A DNA stretch of 64,000 nt from Cranoglanis bouderius (lineage: Eukaryota > Chordata > Actinopteri > Siluriformes > Cranoglanididae), in NCBI GenBank assembly GCA_023630585.1, contig CM042565.1, positions 11,040,013 through 11,104,012 of the forward strand, written 5' to 3'. Position numbers and translations under genes: made by a program. The notes under the pieces are model-generated. The model made no database searches. It was not told where the DNA came from and worked only from the letters and a program-made list of their open reading frames with translations. Numbering within the stretch: position 1 is the first letter of the stretch; the number at the start of each line of letters is the position of its first letter. Below are positions 24,101 through 36,826 of this stretch, piece by piece.

Positions 24101-26534
24101 ACAGTTCCCTGCATGGCTTAGATTTGACTTGACAAACTGTTATTAGATTGTTAGAATCAATTGAGAGTATTTATAGCCTAAAGAGTTTAAGATGGTGTCC
24201 CACAAGGTTCAGTTTTAGGCCCCTTTTTGTTCTCTATTTATATAGCCACTTGGACATAATTTGCAAACAGAATGTTGGCTTCCCTCCCTATAATGATGAT
24301 GCACAATTATGCTTATCAAATCAACAAGTTTTAACATCACAACTATGCAAAACAAAAAAAAACATAACTGAAGACATAAAAACTGATGAACATAAACATG
24401 TTTCTCTAAATTCTGACAAAACAGAAGTGCTGATCCTGAGTACTAAGTCTGCCCAATTATTTCACCCTCAATATTTACAGCTATTCTACAAAACCAAAAG
24501 CTATATTTAGGAACCTTGGTATAACTAGATGTTGGGCTATCATCTGATGTTTAGACTGGCATACTGATGTTTTTTTGGGGCCTTCTATCTTATTAAATGT
24601 ACTTTTAAAGTGAAAGCTTAATTGATAAACTGTAAATAGTTTTATTGTTTTAAGTATCTTAAACTTCAGTGCATGTATTATGGCTGCATTTGTGCGTCTT
24701 TGGGAAGAGAATCACACAGGAAAATGGGTTGTATTAGTAAAATACAGGTTTTCTCATGAGCTAAAACAAAACTGATGGGTGGAAACCACTGATGACATAA
24801 AGTAGCTTTCTGACCCGTGCTTGGTGTACCAGAGGATGGAGGCGCAGCCAAAGCCGGTAGCCACATTTAGGTGTGACTCAGGTTTGGGTAGCGATGACAG
24901 GAAATCACTAGTGCAGCGGCCATCTTGCCATGTGATCAGGTGACTCACATCCTGAGGTCTGAATTTGTAACCTTTATGACTACCGTACCACTCACAACCT
25001 GAAATGGGAACAGAAAACAATATGAAGAACTTGAGATTAGGAACATCTATCCTGGTCTGTATGTATTGGTCATGGAAAAAAAAATCTAAATTCCTACTAT
25101 AGATTGGGCTCCAATCCAAAACACCGAAAGCTAAGCACACACTGGTTAGTGATGCAGGAGGGTAATATTACAGTTAGAGCTGATATATAATTGTAGTTAG
25201 AGCAAATTTGGAGACAACTGAGTTTCTGAGAGCATCTACACATACTTACACCATGGGTTCTCAAAACTATTTTGCAGCCAGTATCCCTCTCTCTGAATCT
25301 CTCTGAATAAATCTAACTATTCTAAAATTACAAAAATGGGGTACCATCATATCTATCAACTGAAGCCATTCGAGTTTTTTTTTTTTTTTTTTTTAATTAT
25401 TCCTTGAAATTTCTCCCAACTTAACCCAAGCCAGTTACAATGTGATAAAAGGTTTAAAACATTATTTATGCTTACTTTTCAGTTAGAACTAAATAATTAA
25501 AGGAAATCTTTACCCTGAAACACAATACATTATGTGATGTGTTCAGTGATCTTGGAGCTAATCTGTTGGCTGCTGCTGTATTTTTGTTATTCTTGCGAGA
25601 AGTTCGCGGTCATCTGCGGCTCTGACGTCAAAGAGAAAGGGCTTCTTCGTCATTCAGTTTCATATGAATGATAAATCAAATGCAGAATTTGTGGAGAAAC
25701 ACTGGATTCAAAGTTAAAGAGTGCAATACAGCTATACGAAACTCTGACAGCAGAGGTTCGGCTCATCTAGTTAGCGATGTACGAGATGACGAGTATGATG
25801 GCATCGATGGTGGTGTCAGCATGAAAGTTGAAGCTCTGTTTCAGCAGAGTGTACAGATGAGGAACTGAGAGAGCCGAACAGACTAAAGGACTAAAGCGCT
25901 GCCGCATCGCTCTCTTTGGGTAGAAAAGAATTCCTACTGGCGCCACTATCAGCCAGTAGCTGAACGATGTTGACAGTAACGTATTGTCGGAAACCATTAA
26001 CCAAAGTGGAAACAGACCAATGTGTCAATGAAAGATGTTTTAAAAAGTAAACTCAAAATGACAAAATTACAATTACAAAATAAATCTTGGAAACCACTGG
26101 ACCCCAGTTTGAGAAACCTGGCTTTAGGGTAGTATTATTGGTTTAATGTGCACCTGTGTTAGATTTCCAGAACAAAACCCCATGCATCTGTCCTGACACC
26201 CCAATGCATATGACGTCATGCAGCTTTTCCTTAGGGAGAGCACACATGCACTGGTCAAGAGTAGCAATGATCCGCACAGGGTCCTGCTCCTTGACCTGAA
26301 TATAAGACATTGTGTTGTTAAATACTGAATACAAATGTCACTGTCATGTGATACGGTGTTATTCTGCAAACCTACGTGTTCATGCGTGTCGTCGATGACG
26401 TCAGAGTTGGTCTGTAAACTGCAACTGTCTGTCACGGTCTTTGATCGGGTGTCAAACAACACAACTTTGATCGAGGTGGTTCCCAAATCAATGCCCAAAA
26501 CATACTTAGCTGATGAGCCACGCAGTGCAGCCAT
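21129..26534 (-). CDS. shpk: Sedoheptulokinase (FGGY carbohydrate kinase)
   Basis: Cytosolic kinase that phosphorylates sedoheptulose to sedoheptulose-7-phosphate, feeding the non-oxidative pentose phosphate pathway. Seven exons on the minus strand: 26534-26376, 26295-26154, 24998-24815, 23809-23657, 22890-22715, 22003-21803, 21535-21129. All borders are AG/GT and phases agree; the CDS is 474 codons (473 aa), against 478 in human. Residues 13-26 hold the FGGY N-terminal phosphate-binding motif GIDLGTTSIKVVLF; GVSGQMHGVLFW follows, then HLITWQDGRC, ATGFGCAS, SAQNAASWGYFNT, ALGDFQCSVYSC, ALNGGNVLATF, LLGERHDP and the C-terminal nucleotide-site motif MGSGSALSRN. Nothing is missing, so the gene looks functional. 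Introns carry a LINE remnant (intron 3) and a MITE remnant (intron 5). It is transcribed away from emc6, with which it shares a 1.1-kb divergent intergenic region. In human the gene lies between TRPV1 and CTNS. Confidence 0.95.
22120..22183 (+). mobile_element. SINE 3' tail fragment
   Basis: GTAAGTCGCTCTGGATAAGG, GCGTCTGCCAAATGCCATAA and an (ATGTAA)n end: the conserved tail of common teleost SINEs. A weaker copy is at about 3590-3640. It lies in shpk intron 5. Confidence 0.6.
22385..22604. mobile_element. Half copy of the palindromic MITE
   Basis: Shares TTGATTGCTTCATTTCAAAT, CATTGTGGTGGTGTGCA and the terminus TATGGACGAGACTGTA with the element at 1092-1385. The left terminus is missing. Confidence 0.6.
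23815..24520 (+). pseudogene. LINE reverse transcriptase remnant in shpk intron 3
   Basis: Two frames give decayed RT motifs in order: DAFQSGLKKLQ, FNTTDHDILM (from the AFDTVDHDIL motif), then VPQGSVLGPLL-like residues at about 24195-24230 and a degraded catalytic YADD-like region (YNDDAQLCLS). Many stops and shifts; no ends recognised. Confidence 0.7.
25150..26150. other. shpk intron 2, no gene seen
   Basis: Contains a T18 run at about 25377-25395 and a moderately GC-rich stretch at 25600-25930 with only short broken frames. Nothing was recognised. Confidence 0.4.
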
Positions 26535-27615
26535 TGTGTTTTATATTATGTTTAATAATTAAATATATAGTGCATTTAATAGGGCGAGAAGCTGGATGCT
26601 TCATGCAGAGTGCTAATGCAGGAAGCACGGGAGAGATTTGAATTGCACCACTGTACAGTTTGTTCCTCTGCGGACACTGTAGTGGCGAGGTCAAAGGTAA
26701 CGCAATTTTTTTTTTTAAAAAAGGGGGAAAAAGAAAGAAATTTTTTTAATCAATTACGCAATATCTAAACCCAAATGTATATAGAATTATTCTGAAATCT
26801 TAAAATAGGTGAACAACATTAGGAAAAAAAATACAGTTAGCTTTTATGTATTAAGGCTTCATAACGTATCAAGCATGTCACTGGTTATTCAACATATAGT
26901 GCACTAAGTAGGGTGTGTAGAAGCTGGTACTTCATTCCCACTATAGGGCACTGATGTAGGAAATAGGCCGAGATTCGAATTGAACCACTTCTGAATGCGT
27001 TTGTTCCTCTGTGGACACCGTAGTGGAGAGGTTAAGGGTAACGCAATTTTTTGAAAATTATTTTTTAAACACTTGAATTATACTATGAACATATAAACTA
27101 TAAATTATACTTTAAACATTTAGACTTTTTAAAAATAAGTAAACAGGGTTAAAAGAGCAAGTTTGTGATTGTGTCATTTTAAGCGTTGTCCATGGTTCTT
27201 TGCGAGGAAACAACATGGCTGCCGATTAGTGATAAGCGTAGCGTTTTTGTGGAACATTTTTAAAAAAGAAAAGTACATATTTTTCCACAATAGTTATGGT
27301 AAAACGTTTTTAATATTGTCGAATATATTACATGCGTGTATAATTTAATGTAAGTGGAGCATTTTGACGTTTCTTAAGCGCGTGCATCTTAATCCCAACG
27401 GTAAGCTAATCATCATGAGTCGAAGCCTTAAGCGGAAGCTGGTGATGATACTACTACTATTACTACTACTACTACTAATACTACTTCTACTACTAATAAT
27501 AATAATGAATAACACACAACGCAGTCACGTGGTGTGTTAATGGTACATTTTTAAATGGTTATTAGGGTGTGTTAACTGTGCGGTCGTGTGTTTTTTGCCC
27601 AGTGATTTGGACGGA
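26535..27615. promoter_or_regulatory. Divergent shpk/emc6 intergenic region
   Basis: Only 1.08 kb separates the start codons of the divergently read shpk (minus) and emc6 (plus), so their promoters must share this interval. It holds two direct copies of a roughly 150-bp sequence (see separate entry) and a trinucleotide ACT/ACTA run at about 27449-27505. No ctns or tax1bp3 exon is recognisable here, although these genes lie between SHPK and EMC6 in human. The promoter role is inferred from position. Confidence 0.6.
26567..27056 (+). repeat. Two direct copies of a ~150-bp unit in the shpk/emc6 promoter region
   Basis: Copy 1 is about 26567-26712 and copy 2 about 26893-27056. Both begin near ATATAGTGCA, continue through TTTGTTCCTCTG, GGACAC, GTAGTGG and AGGTAACGCAATTTTTT, with scattered substitutions. 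The motif around TAGTGCACTAAGTAGGG resembles a sequence common in fish genomes, so each copy may be a short dispersed repeat rather than a local duplication. Confidence 0.75.
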
Positions 27616-27948
27616 ATGGCGGCGATCGCAGCTAAACGCGAGGGCCCGCAGTTCATTAGCGAGGTGGCGGTGCGGGGGAACGCCGCGGTGCTGGAGTACT
27701 GCCGCACCTCCGTGTCCGCGCTGTCCGGGGCCACAGCGGGCATCCTGGGCCTCACAGGCTTGTACGGCTTCATCTTCTACTTCCTCGCATCCTTCCTGCT
27801 GTCCGTGCTGCTTATCCTTAAAGCCGGCCGACGGTGGAACAAGTGCTTTAAATCCAGACGCCTGCTTTTTACCGGAGGTCTCGTGGGCGGATTGTTCACC
27901 TACGTGCTCTTCTGGACTTTCCTCTACGGAATGGTGCATGTGTACTGA
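27616..27948 (+). CDS. emc6: ER membrane protein complex subunit 6
   Basis: Small subunit of the EMC insertase that places tail-anchored and multipass membrane proteins into the ER membrane. One uninterrupted coding exon of 111 codons (110 aa), the family's usual length. The start is the ATG at 27616 (MAAIAAKREGPQF); the in-frame AUG ten codons earlier lies in the leader. A T-rich stretch ending in CCAG just before 27601 may be the acceptor of a leader intron. Recognisable segments are SEVAVRGNAAVLEYCRTS near the N-terminus, then three hydrophobic segments at about residues 31-50, 54-69 and 90-108, with the basic loop RRWNKCFKSRR between the second and third. GC content and CpG density rise sharply over the gene. 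Divergent neighbour: shpk. Confidence 0.96.
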   Translation: MAAIAAKREGPQFISEVAVRGNAAVLEYCRTSVSALSGATAGILGLTGLYGFIFYFLASFLLSVLLILKAGRRWNKCFKSRRLLFTGGLVGGLFTYVLFWTFLYGMVHVY

Positions 27949-28159
27949 AGAGCAACACCACTGTAGATGTGCGTTTGTGCATAGGTTAAGAAATCTCTGT
28001 AGGGTTCAGCGTAATCTCTAGGCATGATTAATTTAATCTAATGGTTATTTCCTTTCTCTATTGTATTTGATTGCACTGAACTGATTCTGACATGAAGTGA
28101 CTCAGTACCTGGGCTTAAAGGTCAAGCTGAAGCTTGAAGTCATTAACCAGATCCATTTT

Positions 28160-28427
28160 ATTTATTTATTCATTCATTCATCTTCAGTAACACCTTTTAT
28201 TCTTGGTCAAGGTTGTGGTGGATCTGGAACCTGTCCTGGGAATACACCCTGGATGAGATGTGAAGCCAACACAGGACACAATATACACACACACACACAC
28301 GTGCGTGCACATTCACACCAGTGGGCAATGTTGTGTAGTCATCCACCTACTGCCATGTTTTTGGGAGGTAGGAGGAGAGCAGAGAACCTGGAGGAAACCC
28401 ACACGGATTTGGAGAACATGTGAAACT

Positions 28428-28483
<56 letters not shown>

Positions 28484-28555
28484 AACCAGGATCAGGATTG
28501 AACCAGAGACCCCGGAGCTGTGAGACAGTAATATTACCTGCTGTGCCACCTTGAT
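28160..28555 (+). mobile_element. Dispersed teleost repeat with CA microsatellites
   Basis: Contains GGTGGATCTGGAACCTGTCC, GGGAATACACCCTGGATGAG, TTTTTGGGAGGTAGGAGG and ACCTGGAGGAAACCCACACG in the order of a repeat seen again at 61965-62520, and in reverse at about 50470-50600 and 60080-60190. CA runs are at about 28287-28301 and 28429-28479. The class of this repeat is not clear to me. Confidence 0.7.
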
Positions 28556-29709
28556 ACAAGACATGCATCGTGATCTTACGTTTTGCTAACAAGTCTTTTA
28601 AGTTTAGATTTAATTCTCATTAAATAACACTCAAAGAAACAAGGATTTCTGAAGGATTCTTTGGATGGTTAAAAGTTACACTTGGAACCCATTTCTGATG
28701 TTTGGTGGTGGGTTTTTTTTTTGTTTGTTTGTTTTTTCCATTTATTTTTTGTTGGGTTTTTTTTTCCCCACCCAAAACAAACCGAAGAACCCTTCAGGAT
28801 GTCTTTTCTCTGATATTGACAATAAATACAATACTCCGAAAGGAGAATCAGTTTGAAATTTTAGCATACTTGTATTCGAAACGGTATCTTTAGTTCCCTA
28901 GAGTCTGACAAGAAACAAATATCCTCATTCCATCATGAGAAATATAAATTAACCATCTAACATTTTCTGACTTGTGTGGCATCGTGTGTGAATATTTCTG
29001 TGGTTTCTTCTAAATAAATAAATCACTCATAATTGCAGTTATTGTTTGTTTTTTTTTTTGTTTGTTTTTTTTTATTTCTCTTTTTAACCCCCTCTACATC
29101 AATAAGCATGCATGCATTACCTTTACATTTATAATAAAAGGCAATATGTGTGGGGGAAAAAAAAAAAAACAATTAAAATATCAAACGGCAATGTAGCAAC
29201 TAATGTAACTTCCATTTCACACATTTTCTAGCATTTAAAAAAAATAAAAAATACTGTTCATGTTGGACATCAGCCAACTCTAGAATTTTTGGCACACTTC
29301 ATGAAAACATACCAAAACGAATCCCATGCATTTATGGATCTTTTGACCTTAAATGCTATGAAATTTCAAACGTAAAAATTTTTTTGCAAAATATATATCT
29401 TTTATATCTTATATATTTATATATCTGCAAAACGCCACTTTCCCCTGGAGAGTCCTCTTCCTGTAATGTCTTCCAAGGTTGGAGAGACTTGTCTCACTCT
29501 TTCATCTAGAACATTTCAAGTACCTTTATATTCTTTAAGTTCTGGAATATTTTTTCCCTTAAATAAGTCAGTCATGTCTAAAGCAATTAGCAGTTTAAGG
29601 GTCGACCCTTCAGCTACAGTTAACATATTCACAGTATTGTTCAACTTTGGCGCAGCATAGAATAGTACCTTATTTGCTTACAGTAGTTTCAGTTTCTTCA
29701 TCTGCTACT
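28556..29709. other. emc6-p2rx5 intergenic (both 3' ends), no gene seen
   Basis: Convergent 3' flanks of emc6 (plus) and p2rx5 (minus). AT-rich with T and A homopolymers; AATAAA-type signals occur at several places, so transcript ends cannot be assigned. Confidence 0.5.
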
Positions 29710-32700
29710 TTATGATTTTGGACTGTGTGGCGTCCTGGATGAGGAAGCCCGAGCCACGGGCTTCCTTTCAGGACTGCGGTGGGACCTGGATGTTGCCTCT
29801 TTAACGTGCTTCTGTTCATGACTGCGATGTTTGTGTTTCCTCGGACTGCGAGTCGGCGAGGACGACAGCAGTTGGTTCTCCATGTCCAGCTTGTCTTCTT
29901 TCATGTCTATCATGTCATGTTTGTGTCTATCATGGCCGTGCCGACGGTGTTTTGCGTGCCTCTCTTCTCTGGATCGTCTGTCGGGCTTTCTACAGGTGGT
30001 CATATTTGCACATTAGCATAAACTGGATTAAAAACAAACAAAAAAAAGCTCCACACAAAGTTTGAAATCAAATCTTACCTTGCCACAGACTCAAACTTCC
30101 TCTGTCTATAGAACGAGCTCCCACTCATCATATAGATGAGGATCATGTCGCAGCAGAACACTCCCTTTACAACAAACAAACAGAGAACTACAGTTTGTTA
30201 CAGCTATTTCCTTCCCATCATTGTGCTGGTGTAAAACTGTGACATGGCTGCAACCATTTTATTCATGTCCAGCAATCAATGCAACTTAAAAAGGTTTTGC
30301 ATTTTAAAGCCTCAGATACTCAGATGCATTTGGGATAACAATTCAGTTTGACTTGACAGTGATTTCAGCTACACCCGAAAGGCATCACACACTGCCGATA
30401 AGAAACCAATGATGCCTCTCAGATGACTATCAAAATGTCACTCTGGATGACTAAATGTTTGCCGTCCGGTTTGTTCATAATGAAGAAAAATACAATTGTG
30501 CCCTCTTGTGGCTGAAGCTTTTATTGATTTAAGAGCAGGCGTAGGTGCTGAAAACCCCTGGTTCTTTCCATTTGAACCGTTTAGACAGACTATACTCCAT
30601 CACTCCTAATTCTGATAATAACACTGTATAGTCATTACTGTGACACATCTAATGCAATCACTACTACTGCTAGACAAGCAATAATCACTTGTATAAACAA
30701 TACAGCCAATGGTTTGTGGACACCTGACCATCACACTCATATGTGGCTCTTCCGCAAACTGTTAGAAGCAGACAATTATACAGAAGGTCTTTGTATACCG
30801 TAGCATTACAATTTCCCTTCACTGGAACTAAGAGGCTCAAACCTGTTCCATCATGAAAATGCTCCTGTGCACAAAATGAGCTCCATGAAGACATGGTTTG
30901 CCAAGGATGGAGAAGAAGAACTCAAGCGATCTGCACAAAACCCTGACCTCAACACCACTGAACACCTTTGGAATGGACTGGAACACCGACTGCACCTCAG
31001 GCCTCCTCATCCAACACCAAAACCTGACCTCACTAACACTCATGTGGCTGAATGAGTGCTAATCCCCACAGCCACGCTCCAAAATCTAATGGAAAGCCTT
31101 CCCAGAAGAGTGAAGGTTGTTATAACAGCAAAGGGGGACTAAATCTGGAATGGGATGTTCAACAAGCACATATGGGTGTGATGGTCTTCTTCTTCTTCAG
31201 TTTCATTTCAAGCATCAATTACACAACCACCTTCTAAGTAATAGCACTTCCTCCTACCCTCATGTTTTGTTGAGACTCTCTCTGTTCTTCCTTCAACTAT
31301 CCTGCACTTGGTTTTGGTCAGTTATGGCACTTGTATTATTATTGTTTCACTGAAAAGCTATAGGGGTGATATGGTGGTGCAGAGCCAAATAGTCACAAGA
31401 AGTTCTACTTACAACACCCACTAAAGCAAGTCCGGACCCAATGTTCACCACCGTGGGGACAATACTGAATTTCCCTGCCTGGAAACCAAGACCACAAGAT
31501 GAGCAATGAATCAAAAGTCAATTAAAAAACTGAATTGTCACACTATAATAGTAATAGCAGTGAGTCTTACCTCCCCATTAACCATGATATCGAACCGAAT
31601 GCCATACACTTTAAACAGCGAGCGATGAGTCTCTCCATCTGCATTTCGGTAATAACGAGCAAATCTGCAAGACAAGCCAGGAAATGTTATTATACCATTA
31701 TAGGGCAACTGTGATGAGTATCAAAGTCTAGGCTTTGATCTGACCTGTGGTTTAGATTCTCTAAATGAGAGAATCCTGTTTAATGATCCATTTAACAACT
31801 ATATTTAATGTGAAATAATACAAAAGATAGATTATTCCAACATGAACTGGAATGGAGCGTGACTTAAAATTTGAAGTGTATAGTGGCATAAAAATGAAAA
31901 AGAAACCTTTGAGTTTTTTCCCTATGCCTGTCGCAGCTGTTAAGCAGAAATATTTCAAGGATAGACACAGTAACTAAAGAGTGTCCGTGTTCAAAGGTTA
32001 ACGCTGTCCTGCATTTAACAGCAATGCTCTAATCAAAGTGAAACAGAATAAATGAAGCTGTTAAATATTTCTGTTTACAGATGACTGACAGCTCTGGATG
32101 CTGGACTGGAGAATATTTCCTGGCTGTAGGCAATTGGTTATTGAGGACTGTAAATCATCATCACCCGGAGGCATATTCAGTGGTGATTTCACGTCAGAAA
32201 GCTAATCTGGAAAGTTGTTACAAGACAGAGTGACAAGTTGGATCCATGGCATAATTTACATCTAAAAATTGAATAAAACCATTTAAAATGTGCCATTAAA
32301 ATTGTGCCATCTAGAAATGACAACTGAAATGCTGATCTGTCGTCTCATATTCAGTTTTTGATCTCAAACCCAAATGTCTTCAATGTATAGCGAACAAAAT
32401 AGAATTGGCCTTGCTGTTCCAATACTTTCATTACCTCATATTGCAAATGCAAATACCAATTTACACCATTAAAACATTCATATTGCAGTTAAAAATCTAA
32501 TTTGACTTACAGCTTTAATGCTACATTTACGGAGCTCTGGTTATGGTTCTGTAAACGTGTGAAATGAAATCTAAATTATAAACTGGATTCTTGAATAACG
32601 ATTCACATAGGACGAGTACACACAAAACTCAGCTTACAAGATGTGTGATTTTTTAAAATTACGATTCTATTGTCTCATTTAGATAGAATTCCTTTTGACA

Positions 32701-35700
32701 GGAAACGAACTTCAAAGATACCCAAAGTGTCAAAGATAATACGAGCGTTAACGATGCTGAGTGATGAACACACCTGAAGTTGTATCCAGTGATGTTTGAG
32801 CCTTTTGAGTTGTCCAGACGAGTGAAGCTGTATTTGGGGTTGCAATTAGAGTAGTCTTTATCTAAATCACAATTCCACTCAATCCCTACTGCAACAGATC
32901 CACCCTGTGTGTGTAAGAGAGAGAGAGAGAGAGAGAGAGATTTGATAGATAGATAAATAGATAGATAGATAGATTTTCAATTTATTTCAGTAGTTCTATA
33001 AACATCAGTGCATAAGGCTTGGTTCTGTGTGTATAGTTACTTCTTCTTTGCCATACATGTACAGTAAGTAGCATTAGGACACACCTAACAAAAATTCTAG
33101 CAAACCGATGTCCAGACCCTGAGCTGCTCAGCCTGAATGTTATTCGCATTTATGCCACCTAAATGTCTGCATTATGCAAGTTTATACCACAGCATTGTTT
33201 AAATCTCAATTTCGATTCTGATTGGTCAGAAGGTGTTGATTGATGTTTCTATAACAGCAGCTGGGATAGTAGTGCTGGCTAATAATGCAGAGCCTGATAA
33301 GCCTAATAATAAATGTATTTAAAAATCTAAGTAAAAAAGTATAACCATTGATACGGTGAAGCTTTCTGTATGGAGATTTAACCTTTCATTTAACATTTTT
33401 GGAAGGAGTCTCCAGTGTCAGCACTTTGTAACCAAAGTAAAGCTGTTCAAAATGGAGGACGTTGCCCTTTATTGTTCCTCTTTAACATGAGCTGTGTTTT
33501 TCTTTGTCTTATTAACTGCGATAGAGGGAGAAAAAAAAAAGAGAGGCTGGTGAGGGAACGTTTAGAGCTGTTAAACTGTAAAAGATAACACAATCACCCT
33601 GCAATTCTTGCCTAGTTTCCCACTGAAGCTAAGCAGGATTGAGCCTGGCCAGTACCTGGATGGGAAACCTCCAGGGGAAAACTGCGGTTGCTGCTGGAAG
33701 TGGTATTAGTGAGGCCAGTAGGTGGTGGTCTGTGTGGGTCCTAATGCCCCAGTATAGTAATGGGGACACCATACTGTAAAAAGAGCACCGTCTTTCAGAT
33801 GAGATGTTAAACTGAGGTCCTGACTCTCTGGGGTCATCAAAAATCCCAGGTCACTTCTCATAAAGAGTAGGGGTATCACCCTGGTGAAATTGCCCCGTTG
33901 GCCCTTGTCTATCATGGCCCCCTAAAAATCTCCATCCCTAAATTGACTACATCACCCTCCTCTCCTCTCCACCAATAGCTGGTGTGTGGTGGGTGTTCTG
34001 GTGCACTATGGCTGCCGTCACATCATCCAGGTGGATTCTACACACCCCTATACTATGTAAAGTGCTTTGAGTGTCTAGAAAAGTGCTATATAAATGTAAC
34101 AAATTATTATTATTATTACAAACTAACTGACTTTCTACAGCAGTAAATTATAATGGGTTATAAAGCACAATATGATGTTTGTTAATAAATAAAAGACTTG
34201 TAGTTGTTGCCAAATTTCTGTGGTATAAGAGGAATAAAAATACTTCAGGATGTGCTGTTGTAGGAAAACAATCTATTTTAGGGTGGTAACTCCACAGTAA
34301 CTCCACTTCAAGTCAATCTGCATCACACCACCCACTGTTGATTATTTTCCTATAACAACACACACCCCAAGACTTTTACTCACATAACAACTGCTCAAAG
34401 GTTCGTCTGTGGCCATAACACATGCTGAGTAACAAATGCGCGAAAGAAGCTCATAATGCAATCAGTTCTTCTCTAATCATATCCTTCCTCGAAGCTTCTC
34501 GAATCCTTCAAACTCAAATTCAGACACATCATCCCTCATCATTACTGGGCTCTGGGACATTATAAATCCATTAAGACTACATAATGACATTAGTGACACT
34601 CGCCTTGACAGCCATTTCTTGGAAGCTGTGACCAGTCCAGTTGACCAGATCTCCCAATCGGAAGATGGGGCAATATGGATCGTGGATTTTGTCATAGTAG
34701 CATGACTTCAGATATGTGTGGTTGGTGGAGGGGAGAACATTGGATCTTAAAAAGAAAAAAGAAAGAAAAAGAAAAGAAAGAAAGAAAGAAGACTAAAACA
34801 GCAAGGATAACATTTACATGAGACCGGAACACTGGGGTCTCATTTATAAAACAGTGCATAACAAATTATAAAAATCTTGTGTGCATACAAAATAAATAAT
34901 AAATTCTGCCTTATACAGGAAAAATGATAAAATAGCACACATTCACTTTTCACTTTTGAAGTGTTCACTTTTATAAGGAATCAGATTAGAATTTGTATGA
35001 CTTAATTCCTACACATCAATATTTGTGTTTGTGTTACAATTATTACAATTCGAATTATTACAACGTTCATAGCATATTCCTATGGGTACAAACCATACAC
35101 GCAATTTTATACATAAATATATTTAAATATTGGCATATACTGTGAAGATGTCTGGATAATAATGTGTTATGTTAGTATGTGTTAGTATGTATGTATGTGT
35201 GTGTGTGAGTGTTATGGATGGTACCTCAGCAGGAATAAATAGGAAGCACTTTTATTTTGCAGTACTGCAAACACTTAGTATTTTATTACATATTTAAAGG
35301 TACTTATGGTAAGTATTTATAGGTACATACTCTCTATATTGGCTTTTAACATGTGTGAAAATTGGCAGGTTTGTACAGCGGTATGTCCTGCCATAGTGTG
35401 ATAATTACTCAGAATTGAACAGGTAATGAAGTAGTACCAACAGCTTAAACTTGGTATGTAAAATGCAAGTTGAATATGTAAGTATATAGAAATGTACAAA
35501 TGTAAAATTAATTAATTAATTAATTTAAAAACGTATTCTTCAAAACCTAAGATGTAACATAATAGTACTAATACTACTAAACTGCCTCATTAAATACATT
35601 AAATATCTGACTGAATGAAGTAGGTAAGTGTACTGCAGGTCACCAGTGTGTAATAATATTTGTAAATGATTAAACCCCTGTTCACCTGAATCGGCTAAAT

Positions 35701-36741
35701 GATTCTTGCTAATGTCGTGTCTAAATATGGATCTTAGCATCGTGTACTTTTACATTTGTTACTATATATTCACAGTTCCATCTGACAAAGAATGCACCAG
35801 GAGATCCATGGGATGTCTTTACCAATCTCACAAGAGCACTGGATTGTTCCAAACAATATTATTAGCGATATATATTTTCATTAGCTTAGCAAAGAAATAC
35901 AGACATGACACACTCAAACGTTTTATGTCTCTCTAAAATGTACCGATTTAGAGCATAATGTCAAGTGTTGCGCCATAATGTATTCTGTGAACTGTGTAAC
36001 GTTGCAAAAATGTTAGGTTCAAATACCACTGTTCATCCCACTAAAGTAACAACAGGATGGAACAATGGATAATTCTATCTGCTAATCTATAAAGGGAAGC
36101 TAGCTACTAGCTAGCTCCACAGAACAGACATAATGTTGTGATTTTGTCAATCCTTACAACAGCATAAACTAAAACAAGTATCAGAACCTTTTTTTAAAAA
36201 TGTCCAATAAATGTGCTAGGAAGAATCTGGATGCCTAAGGTGTCTAGTTAAAGAACACTAGATAGATAGATAATGATGGTTACAAATTTATTACACACTG
36301 TACACTTGTAGGCTAGGTAGCTTACAATAGCAACTGAAACCTACACCCTAGGTAGGAAATGCATATAGTACAACTATGTCTGTTAACAGGTTGTGAAAAG
36401 ATACTACTTCCTGTGTGAGGTGGACAGGTGAAAACAAAAATGCAGTTCCTGCTTTTAGCATGCTCTGCGAGCATCCATTGTCACACAATGGACAAGCTGT
36501 CTCAGTGATCCCACAACAGTCTGTGTGTGTGTATAAATAGAGGTTTTATGTGCAAGATAATCTCAGTCTGATCATAGACTAAGATTTTTTTTTTTCCACT
36601 GTGTTTTTGATGTATCAGTATATTCCCCCTTTCATGAAACCCCTTGATGTACATGATGCAATGATGCACACAGACATGCTGAATTTATGTTGTAACTGGA
36701 AATAAGTGTGGGTTTATGTTATGTAGGTAGGTGTGAACATG

Positions 36742-36826
<85 letters not shown>

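Noticed and set aside
25600..25930. GC-richer stretch in shpk intron 2 as a processed pseudogene
   Set aside because: Short frames show no family motif on either strand; left as unassigned.
33605..33690. Possible 5S rRNA gene
   Set aside because: Only the internal promoter half is present with several changes and it runs into a SINE body and ATT tail.
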